NCBI GenBank assembly: GCA_036873755.1
Contig: JAVTVY010056900.1
Span: 124,001 to 188,000, forward strand
DNA length: 64,000 nt
Source of the DNA: Hanleya hanleyi
Taxonomy: Eukaryota; Mollusca; Polyplacophora; Lepidopleurida; Hanleyidae
Direction: 5' to 3'
Part shown: positions 11,390 through 21,800 of the stretch, in pieces
How the letters are laid out: each line of letters begins with the position of its first letter
How positions within the stretch are numbered: the stretch's first letter is position 1
Position numbers and translations under genes: made by a program
Notes under the pieces: generated by a model
What the model was told of the DNA's origin: nothing
The model's database searches: none
The model's input: the letters and a program-made list of their open reading frames with translations, nothing else

Positions 11390-11880
11390 CTAGAACACGT
11401 AATTCAAGCAAAGAATGGCGAAAAAACAGACGTCGACTCGCGCCAAAAGGGGATTTTCAAATTCAGCCGAAAATCACTCTTCGGACATTCCGTTTCCGAC
11501 TTCACGTTCGTCAGTGAATCGATTCTGAAATATTCCTCGGAATACCCACGCTGCGACGTGAGAGTCTTCCGAGTCTATACAGCTACATGTAGTAGTGACA
11601 ATTTCTCGGTGATAGTCCGGAAATACCGGCCCGAAAATATTGCACGTCGACCTCCGCTCAGACAGTGCAGATTTTTTTTTTTTCTATCTTTCCCCGCAGC
11701 CCCGGCGCATCACACCGGAATCGAAACGGGAAGTACATGAAGCAGCAATATCGCAGGTAGTCCGAGGAATATATCGGTTGTCGACCTCCGACACAAGATC
11801 GGATCACAAGATTTTCCCTCACTGCTCGCGCACTGCATAATTTCCAATTCGTCGTTGAGTGAAAATAACTTCTAAAAGTT
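11390..11880. promoter_or_regulatory. CpG-rich patch, candidate promoter or untranslated first exon
   Basis: CpG density is clearly higher than in the surrounding AT-rich DNA (CGTCGACTCGCGCC, TCGTCAGTGAATCGA, CCGAGGAATATATCGG). Small frames exist, including one starting ATGGCGAAAAAACAG near 11415 and one at 11558-11740, but none resembles the expected Spen N-terminal RRM. It sits about 7 kb upstream of the first recognised Spen exon, so it could be a promoter or 5'-UTR exon. This is inference only. Confidence 0.25.
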
Positions 11881-12754
11881 GCCAAGGGAGAATGATAGAT
11901 CTTTATATATGAGATATTACCAACATTAATAGCTTAATCCTGCTGTGTATTCTCGAAAATGTAGGAAGGATTTAGGCTAGTTAACCGTTATTTTCTCGCA
12001 CCAACGCACGTGTCACACCAACACACGCGCTGTTGTTGTTGTAAAGTTCCGTGAACGGAGTTGTAATAAATTAATCGGAGTAATTTTGGCTGCGAGATTA
12101 TAAAACTAAAATGGATGAACTGTCAATTCAGGAATCCTAAATGGAGTGAATAAAATCCAAGAGATAAACTCATATTAACAGTCGGTGGGTGAAACCACTC
12201 TGTTCACTTCAACTCGAAGCTTTCATTCATAATTTCAGTAAATGTCACAGGGGCTAATTCTCAGGGAAATTATTATTTATACTGGTTTACTGATTTCAAA
12301 TAGTGGCCTGAAAAATAATTTGATGACAATGGTGGGATGTTTTTCAGCAAGTCTTAGATATTAAAGTTTTTTTCATAGACTGGTAATTTTCTGTATTTGT
12401 GTGTTAAATGTTGCACTGTGACTGTAGTATTTTTTGTTGACATCCACAATCTGACATTAATGTGCTGAAAATAGATTGCAAGATCGTGGTCAATCAAGAG
12501 CATAAAAATGAACATATTAAATTATCAGTTTGTTTACTTTCACAATTCAAATACACAGCGGTATTGACAGGCTGCATTGCTCATCATATGGGAATTTTTT
12601 ATACATTCCTTATGGTGGTTGCAAAATTACAAATAAACTCAATACAAGTCTGTCGGTCGGCGACAAAAACGTAAAAATACTCAATACAGGTGAAAAAATA
12701 CTGAATTTTCAGTATCCGGTGGCAAAAATTTGGACTCTATGAAACCCTGCATCA
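11881..12754. other. Non-coding stretch, no gene seen
   Basis: AT-rich sequence. A short stretch near 11990-12060 has several CpG and ACACGCGC motifs. No gene recognised. Confidence 0.5.
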
Positions 12755-12815
12755 TGATATGACTGAAACAAGGTTGAAAATGATGTTAAACCCTACTACT
12801 CACTCATTCCCCCCC
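12755..12815 (+). mobile_element. SINE-like tail fragment
   Basis: ATGATATGACTGAAACAAGG, GTTGAAAATGATGTTAAACC and then an ACTCACTCATTC run. The same tail occurs at 13000-13055, 41810-41870 and 44763-44820. It looks like the 3' end of a short interspersed element of the kind I associate with molluscs. Confidence 0.55.
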
Positions 12816-12999
12816 GCCCCCACCCCCCCAACAATGCTCTTGATGGTGATGTTTGCTTGAAATACTGTGACGAGACCTCTTCAGATCTTCACTTAAGCAG
12901 TGCCCAGTGTTTTATGGGGTTGATGATGAATGTCAAAGATTTGCTTATTTGAAGCAACAGGAACGCAACTTGGCTGGGTGGTGCCTAGTTGGTTCATCA

Positions 13000-13055
13000 G
13001 GACATGACTGAAACATTGTTGAAAGCGAGGTTAAATCCTAATCACTTACCCACCC
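13000..13055 (+). mobile_element. SINE-like tail fragment
   Basis: ACATGACTGAAACATTGTTG, AAAGCGAGGTTAAATCC and then CACTTACCCACCC. Second copy of the tail seen at 12755-12815, with a sharper match to the intron copies at 41810 and 44763. Confidence 0.6.
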
Positions 13056-13337
13056 TTCTCTGCAGCGATTGTAGTCATTTAATGGTCTATATTCAGTCAC
13101 GTACATAGTTTGTGTATTCACCATATGTATATGTGTATCAGTCTCCAACTGGTCAATTTTGGTGATCTGCAAGATGTCGTATGTAGGTACATGTACATAC
13201 ATGTACATGTACATCATACATCTAGCACCTTGATATTTGATGGGCAACTGACATTAAGACTCCTGGAGTTGTTAAATTTGTGCATCAGTGAGAAAGCAGA
13301 CCATTTGGTTAACTTCACAATGATAAAAGTTGTACTC

Positions 13338-13650
13338 CACATCAAAGCTGACTGTATGCAACATCAAGCTGTTCTGTATCCCACATCAAGCAGCTCTGTT
13401 TCCAACATCAAGGTGTTCCGTATCTAACATCAAGCTGCTCTGTATTCCACATCAAGCGGTTCTGTATCCCACATCAGGCTGATCTGTATCCCACGTCGAG
13501 CAAATCTGTATCCAAGATCAAGCTGCTCTGTATCCCACATCAAGAGGCTCAGTATTCCACATCAAGCAACTCTGTATTCAAGATCAAGCTGCTCTGTACC
13601 CACATCAAACTGCTTTGTATCCCACATCAACCTGCTCTGTATCACATATT
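13338..13650. repeat. Degenerate ~26-bp minisatellite, about 12 copies
   Basis: Units of the form CCACATCAAGCTGCTCTGTAT repeat with substitutions (TCCAAGATCAAG, CCCACGTCGAG). Spacing is about 25-27 bp. Copies are diverged, so the array is old. Confidence 0.88.
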
Positions 13651-16600
13651 GAACATGAAAGCAGCCCTTGGGAGTGGGCGTTGGAATGTCCCCCTCGCAA
13701 AAGAGAGATCACTTTTCCCATGCGAAGTACCACTGATTGTATTTCTTTCGATTGTGTAAAGGCCATTTGTAATATCAATCTTCTGAAAAAAAATAAAACT
13801 CAGCAAAAACCATGCATGAAATTCAAGTCACTTCAGAGCCATTTACAATGTAGCATTCATTTCATGGAGGAAATACATTCACATCTTAATCAGTACTGGA
13901 TTAACACAAGTAGGAAGTCATTCAACCATTGCTTATCAGAACTTCAGAGATATCATTGACTTTTCTTTAGCAGAGGTCATCAGATGTATCCCACAAAACC
14001 TGTGTTTATACTTCAAATCTACACATTGATGTGAACCTACACTTTGGATTTGAGGTTTTTTGTTCCATCTTTTATAAATTGTAAATTTGGCACTATCTAT
14101 TGCCAAACAAAACAAAAAAATGGTGAAAGGTCTGTTTTTCATGTGCCTATCAGAAATACATAAATGTACCTGTGGTAAAAATATACATGTAGGCAAAGAA
14201 ATTGAATATTCACCTTATGATTGCATATACATGTACATGTAAAGTGCACATTTTGACTTAACTCTAATTTCTCATTGAAATCCGCGTTAATGATATGGAA
14301 ATTGATTTATATGAAAAACTGTGGTCAAAATGGGTTAAATATCCTGTGTTACAACATGTAGTGGTTTATCAGACTTATTTAGTGGACTTTTATAGGGTCA
14401 CCGTTTCTGCAGGTGAATGGTTTTGATAACTCTTCAGAACTGAAGAGGTTGGGTATGGGGTGATATGAATTTTGTGTCACATACATGTATACTGGTACAT
14501 GTATATTGCATGTATATGAATACCAGCTGTGCGTGATAATGCAGATTTGAGTTGGTGCTATTTCTATATCAGATATGATATCCTGGTGTCATGGGACATA
14601 AAATAAATCACCATGCAGAAATGATGCAGATAACACAAATTAGATTGTAGTGAACTGTGTTCATCATTTATGCCTGTATGTGTCTGCATACAAAGGCCAG
14701 GGATATGTATAGGTACTTCCTGTATAGATATTCACATATATTATCTGAGCTGGGCAGATTTTGTTAATGGAGGGGCTCAGCAAGGAATTTACAATAATTC
14801 ATCTGATGACATCAATGATCGAACCATCTGATCTCACAATTCAAAAACCTGTGCAGGTACACACATTTAGCAGACATAACTTAACATGTATGCTGATAGT
14901 TCTTCAAATTCCACCCTTACTCTATATACATGTAGTTTTATAATTTCAAACTTGAGATGTGGATTTTGTATACTTGTAAAGCTTCCCTTTATGTGTACAT
15001 GTTGATGAGGAATTACAGTAAATGTTCTGATATAACAGATATCAGCAAAGTTCAGCAAACTGTACATGTACACAGGGTTTCATCTGCATGTACATCTCTT
15101 TTGGGACCAAAAATAAATGGTGATTTTGTTTCACAAAAATTCAAAATCCTTTCAAAATCACTATGTTTTTAGTTAAAATACTTAGCCTTCAGAATGTTCA
15201 CAAAGAAACAAAAACAAAAAGGCCCCTTCACAAATTAATATTCTCTAGAGATGAAACCATGGTACATGTAGTACCTAATATTAGATTGTTTATTGGCAAT
15301 CAAGGTGCCACACATGAAGCAAATATAAAGTAGCTGCACCCTGGTTCTCCCCATCAATATGTTAATCATCTACCAAGATCTAAATTAGTTCATGGTTGAC
15401 TGTTCTACCATCAGAAGGGGGCCATGGCTGTACTGATCCTTGAAACCAGTAACCTGCAAAACCCAGTACACTGCTTGTCAGTGATAAGCAGAAGTGGCCT
15501 GCCCTCCCTTAGAGTTATACCACTTAGACCCCGGACTGTACCCCACATCAGGAACAGAACCTGTTTTTGTGCAAGGGTCATATGTGGGTCAGCCATGCTT
15601 CGAAAAAAAATAAGAGGCCAGAGGGATTTTGGGGCTGAAAAAGGGACAAACTAGATGACCGAGCATAAGATGGTCCTACATTAAAACAGTTGAATGAAAG
15701 ACAGACAATACTCAGGTTGGAAGTAAGGAGCTTATCCTAATAAAGGAAGTACTGCTCTGTCAAAATTGCCAGGGTCCTGCATTCAATCCTTCATGAAAAA
15801 GATATTCCCAGACCCATGGATGCACCTTGGAGGAACAGACACAGAGGCTTTCAGGTGGCCACACCAAATGAATGAGGGGTGGGCAAGAATGATTTCTTTA
15901 TTACCCAAGCATTCTATTTGTGTTCCAAACTGAGGGTAATGAAATAAATAAAATAGCACCTCCTAACCTTAGTAGTTTACTGTGAGCTGTTAGCATGGCC
16001 ATTTCCCAAGCCTCTCTAACTGTATAAAATTGCTGGCATTTTATTTGTTTGACATTCTGCTTGGTGAATACAAGTGCTGCCATTCTATACCTAACATTAG
16101 ACTGTAAAATGACACTGGACTGTTTCCCACAGAACTCCACTTTCCCAGGGCCCAGCAGGATAGTTTGCTGACCCTGAACTGTGATAGCTTGTGTAATGTC
16201 AGTTTAGTACCCACCCCTTTTATCTAATCACCCTGACCTCATGCAGAACATCTCTGAGACCCTTCCAGAAAAAGTTGACTCATTCTCCTGTGATAACAGG
16301 CTTTACTATATAGGAAAGCAGCCTAATGGTATTCATAGCTATTGGAAGGCCATTAGAGGGACTGTGTACAGGGTCTGTGCCTGTGCATACACTTAGACAT
16401 GTAAAATTCTCTAGGACTTGTGAACAATTCACAAACTGTGTTAAATTATGCATACAGTGCAAGATACATGTAACTTGGAAAGACGTCTTCAAAATCCTGC
16501 ATTTGTCGTCTTGTTTTTTTGGATGATACATGTAAATACAAGAAATTTTTCTGGACATATGTACATGTAGTTGATTGAACAATGCTCAGAAGTTGTAAAC

Positions 16601-17733
16601 AATGCAAATGTTCTGGGTAGAAATATCACCCTCTACAGGTTCTGAAATAGATCAAAGTAACAAATCAATTGCAATGTACAAGTAGCTACAATTATATTTA
16701 CTTTTTCCACTGTAAAATATGTGAATTCAGGGCTTTCCTAATTATTTCCCATTTGAAGTGTATGTAGGGTGGTTTATCATGAATTACAATGTTACATGTA
16801 ACATTATTATAAAGCCCTTTGTTGACGATCCAGCCATAACTCATTATATTTTTAAAGATCTCATTGACATAGTTGATTGCGAATTTCGAGCTGCGGAGAA
16901 AAATGGGAAGTTTTGTTTACTGATAACCTCCAGCGAAGTTTTTTTCACAATTTTCTTTATTGGTGTCCTTGTGTGCAACTATGCCTCTTTTACGGACTGG
17001 CCAAAGAGCTAGTTTTCAATCTGTTCTATGTTGTTTGTTCTATTTATTTGAAGAAATTTGTCATGATTTATTTGTTGAGTGAGTGACAAACCCACCTCTC
17101 GTCTGACTTTTCAAGACCTAATTACATGTACGGATAATTACAGCAATGTTAGAGTTTCATCTGTGATATTATGAGATGGTCCCTTACTGTGATCACCCCA
17201 CACAGATGTGATCATGTGTTTATATATAGTGTAATATGGGTGAACCAGTTTTACCATATACATCTACTTAATTTGTATGTCATAAAATGTGACAGCACCT
17301 GTTTGAATAAGCATGTATACATATAGGATATGTCCTGTCACCAAGGACAGATACATGCAGTGTACTGGGTGCCCAGATTAAGCTTTGGGGCTTCAATTGG
17401 GAGTGTATATGTCTTGTTAACAGAGGTACCTGTACATATAATGTGTATGAGCCTACATGAAGATCTACACTCAGTGGAGGGAGATTACATGTAATGATGT
17501 ATCATAATTTATGGCCATGAAAGTGGAAATTAGAGAGTTGGAACATTTGAACAAATAACAACAACAAGAAGATCCAAAAGTAGTTCTCTAAATCATTTTA
17601 CAGTGCTGGTCTTTGATAGTTAAATGTTGTCTGGTAAGTTATCTCTATACGTCATGTATGTTTTGTAGTCTCTAACAATCAAAGAATGAAGACTATGATG
17701 TTGGTGAAATGTAACGATAGAATATCCTTCACT
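13651..17733. other. Long non-coding stretch, no gene seen
   Basis: About 4 kb of AT-rich DNA with many TACATGTA/ACATGT copies (for example 14229-14241). Frames of 60-114 codons on both strands lack domain signatures and splice context. I looked specifically for the conserved Spen first-RRM sequence and did not find it. Confidence 0.5.
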
Positions 17734-17873
17734 CAGGCGGGGTCTGAAATGAGCATATTCTTATATTGGTCGGTCAGTTTGCTATTTGGATCAGTCATAA
17801 CACGTTAATGACATAGGCAGGACAATTTCAGTGAGACCGGCCTGATGTCTGATAGTTATTTCAGACCCGCCTG
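17734..17873. mobile_element. 140-bp inverted-repeat (MITE-like) element
   Basis: CAGGCGGGGTCTGAAAT at 17734-17750 is complementary, with one extra G, to ATTTCAGACCCGCCTG at 17858-17873. The ~107-bp centre is non-coding. The CAG...CTG ends resemble those of the two larger hAT-like elements in this window, but no clear target duplication was seen. Confidence 0.6.
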
Positions 17874-18654
17874 CTCAAGTCGTTCTTGTTCTTGTTCACC
17901 CTTATTAACACCCAGTCCCAGGTGGAGCAGATGTCCTTGGTGGTTAATTATGTTTATCCTTGGATTGAGCGGCGTGTTACCTGAGTTGCTAACGAGCTAA
18001 TTAGTGACTGTCAGGTGTGAGTACTTTATGGAGGGTAATCAGTCCTCCATCTGCTCCTGGATCTCTGAACTACTGGTGAAAGGCTGTGAAATATATAATA
18101 ATACATGTTCATATAGTTAACATGTACATTGTTTATACCCTTTCATTATAATGAAAATTTCAGGGATAAATTTATCTACAGGTACTTAAAGATAAGGGTT
18201 CATCAACCTGGCTCATGGTTTATTACATATCATTATCTCGTCATTCATTCCATGATAGCTGAAGCTTATTTTAGGAGGATTCTGAAAGTAAACATCCAAA
18301 TTACATATACTGTTACTGGACATGTTTAAATGAAAAATTTGATTGATCTTGCAAAAGTTTAATTGTATTTAAAGATCCATTTGTAGCTTTGTGTCTGAAA
18401 GAGTTTGGTATACATGTAGCAAACTTTGGTTAGTCTCATAATTCAATCTGAAGTAATGTTTAAACAGAATTTGGGCTCAGATTTCATTCCATCTATACAG
18501 ATTTGATAACCTTGCTTGCATGCACTTACCTACAATACCTGTTACAGCACATATTGGATTATTAAGATACTTTACCATGTTCAATCAACTTCAAGTTAAC
18601 ATGCTGATGTCTTAGCCCCATATATAATTGTTGATTATTCTCTTATCTTTGCAG
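17874..18654. other. Non-coding DNA, inferred Spen intron ending at the 18653-18654 acceptor
   Basis: AT-rich sequence that finishes in a pyrimidine tract (TTCTCTTATCTTTGCAG) forming the splice acceptor of the first recognised Spen exon. Because that exon opens mid-codon, transcription must start further upstream. Confidence 0.65.
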
Positions 18655-18840
18655 GCCAGAGGACATTGATCGTGGAGAATATCACTACGGTAGCTCAAGA
18701 GAAGGCGTTATCGGGCCGTACGATAACCGCTTCCCGAATGCCTCAAACTATGAGGACAACGTGCAATACCCAAACAGGGGCAGGCCACGTGAACGAACAT
18801 TCGCACAAACTAAAGGCAGCTATTCAAAACCATTTGATAG
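18655..18840 (+). CDS. spen: spen exon: linker after RRM1 (first recognised)
   Basis: Acceptor TTTGCAG at 18648-18654 and donor GTAAGA at 18841. One base completes an upstream codon, then 61 codons, then two bases. It encodes a polar Arg/Tyr/Asn-rich linker (PEDIDRGEYHYGSS...FPNASNYED) of the kind lying between RRM1 and RRM2 in Spen proteins. It opens mid-codon, so it is not the first coding exon. Confidence 0.85.
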
Positions 18841-21800
18841 GTAAGATATTGTAATGTGCCCATGCAGCAGGTACTTGTGTGTCATTGTGTTAAATTCTTC
18901 AACAATTCCATTAAGATTCAATAACCTCTATAAAAAATAGTTCAAATAACCCCTATAGCTTATTTCAAATTCGGCGTTAAATAATGCTGTAAATTGTGCT
19001 TAACAGGGTTGCACAGTCAATAGAAAGATATAAGTATATTTGCTACATTCCTCAGGTGAGTATTGATCGCATTGTTCGTGATGGGTGAATTTTATATTTT
19101 TTTTTGTTGTTGCAGAGGGTCAGCACAGCAGCGTCTAGGACCTCAACGTCATGGTGGTTATGATGGCCACGGTGGACAGCCAGAATCCTTTTCAGGGGAA
19201 CGTTTTGAGCGTCCCCGTGTCCAGGGGACTTCGCCGGGTCACTCATCTGTCCATTCGAAACGAAGTAGCAAGCAGAAAGGCTCTGGTGTTTCTGTGACAC
19301 GATCTCCCAGTGGAAGTCGATCTCGATCTAGTTCCAGTAGCAGCTGTAGCGGCTCATCGTCCAATAGTAGTGGTTCTCATAGCAGAAGGTATGTTGAACT
19401 TATCCAGATCAGTGTACCACAACTCTTACTTTCTGCCTATACTGTCCCCAACCATTCCCCCAGCAGTAGCAGTTCTCGAAGCAGGCTCTGCTGTGTCCTG
19501 TCTATACATTGACTTGTCCGTGCTGTACCTAGTGTGCCACAGCCACTACTCTCTGTCTACCGTCCTCTAACATTCCTCCAACAGTAGCAGTTCTTGAAGC
19601 AGGCTCTACTGTGTCCTGTTTATATGTTGACTAGACCATGCTGTACCTAGTGTGCCAAGCCCCTACTCTCTATCTACTGTCATCTACCATTCTCCAACAG
19701 TAACAATTCTTCTCAAAGCAGGCTCTACTATGTCCTGTCTATATGTTGACTAGACCATGCTGTACCTAGTGTGCCAAGCCCCTACTCTCTATCTACTGTC
19801 CTCTACCATTCTCCAACAGTAACATTTCTTCTCAAAGCAGGCTCTACTATGTCCTGTCCATATGTTGACTAGAAAGTGCTGTACACAGTGTGCCACAGCC
19901 CCTACTCTCTCTGTCCTCTACCATTCCTCCCAACAGTGGCAGTTCTCAAGGCAGGCTCTACTATGTCCTGTCCATATGTTCACTAGACCGTGCTGTACAC
20001 AGTGTGCCACAGCCCCACTCTCTATCTACTGTCCTCTACCATTCCTCCAACAGTGGCAGTTCTCAAGGCAGGCTCTACTATGTCCTGTCTATATGTTGAC
20101 TAGACCGTGCTGTACCCAGTGTGCCGCAGCCCCTACTCTCTATCTACTGTCCTCTACCATTCTCCAACAGTAGCAGTTCTCAAAGCAGGCTATACTGTGT
20201 CCTGTCTATATGTTGACTAGACCGTGCTGTTCCCAGTGTGCCACAGCCCCTACTCTCTATCTACTGTCCTCTACCATTCTCCAACAGTGGCAGTTCTCAA
20301 AGCAGGCTCTACTGTGTCCTGTCTATATGTTGACTAGACCGTGCTGTACCCAGTGTGCCACAGCCCCTACTCTCTATCTACTGTCCTCTACCATTCTCCA
20401 ACAGTAGCAGATCTCAAAGCAGGCTCTACTGTGTCCTGTCTATATGTTGACTAGACCGTGCTGTACACAGTGTGCCTCAGCCCCTACTCTCTATCTACTG
20501 TCCTCTACCATTCTCCAACAGTGGCAGTTCTCAAAGCAGGCTCTACTGTGTCCTGTCTATATGTTGACTAGACCATGCTGTACCCAGTGTGCCACAGCCC
20601 CTACTCTCTATCTACTGTCATCTACCATTCTACAACAGTGGCAGTTCTCAAAGCAGGCTCTACTGTGTTCTGTCTTTTTGTTGACTAGGCCATGCTGTAT
20701 CTAGTGTGCCACAGCCCCTACTCCCTCTTCTGTATATCCTCCAACAATAGCCGCTCTCGGAGTTGCGAGTTCCATTCTTAGACAAAGATCGTCGGTCCAG
20801 CATTAGCATCTGTGCTTCATCAATGTAATGTTGTCCTAACCAATTGGATATTAATTAGTATTAATCCAATTTATAAAAGGCATTCCGGCCTCGACATCAG
20901 TAATTGACAAGCTTCTGAAGGACTGCTATGCAAGATTAGACTTTTATGATGAGCAGGCGAGCCAAACCTCTACGCGAACCATCACAAGGTTAAGGTGAAC
21001 CATACATATAGATTGCTCTCCCAAAAATGTAAAATAGATGAGAAATAGTTGAGCGCAAGTAGTTACTTAATCGATTTTCCAACAGATTTGTCCGTACACA
21101 ACATGGGGATATTTGAGTGCTTGATCTCTTGTTTTTCAGTAGCAGTAGTCACAGTAGTCCGCGACCCTCACAGTCAGCGCCTGCTTCCAAGGTTTTTGTA
21201 AGATCGGACAAATCGGAGAGTACAGATGGTGCCACTGAGAAGGCTGGCGGATCCACAGATACCCAATCAGATAAACGTGGCTTGCTAGGAATTTGTATAC
21301 GAAGATTACCCCTACGTTCTAGTGGTTAGAATCATTTGTCATTTCATATTATATATAGATTATTAGTAGATTCTTGTTTATTGAAGAACAGTCTTTGATT
21401 GAGCTGCTTTACCCAGTGCCTTGCATAGACAGTAAAATTGAAGTTGTCAGATGCTCGGTTTCTGTTAAGAAGGGAAAAAAGAGGTGTAATGACTTTATTT
21501 CATGATGTGCTGGTATTTATGATGTAGCAGTGAGTTCCAATGCTTTAGCCATGTAGTGGTTGATATTCAATGTTTGTTTTCAGACACCAGTTTGAGGGAT
21601 GGCTTGTTCCATGAGTATAAAAAACATGGCAAAGTAACTGCCATACAGGTGTCGGGGCAAGCAGAAGATCGTTACGCTATTGTCAGCTTTAGAAAGTAAG
21701 TTTTCTAACACAAACTCAATTACCATACCTGTACATATATTTCTCAGACCCCCTTGATCATGTTTGCTCAACCTGTAATGTACTCCAATGTTACAAGAAT

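Noticed and set aside
11558..11740. 60-codon frame in the CpG-rich patch as the missing spen first exon
   Set aside because: The translation has no resemblance to the conserved Spen RRM1 and contains a poly-Phe run from a T tract.
13615..13959. 114-codon + strand frame beginning in the 26-bp minisatellite
   Set aside because: Its start lies in the repeat and the remainder has no family resemblance or splice signals.
19862..20704. Several 65-103-codon frames repeating MLTRPCCTQCA...
   Set aside because: They read through the 117-bp intronic array, whose period is a multiple of three; splice phases of the flanking spen exons place this in an intron.
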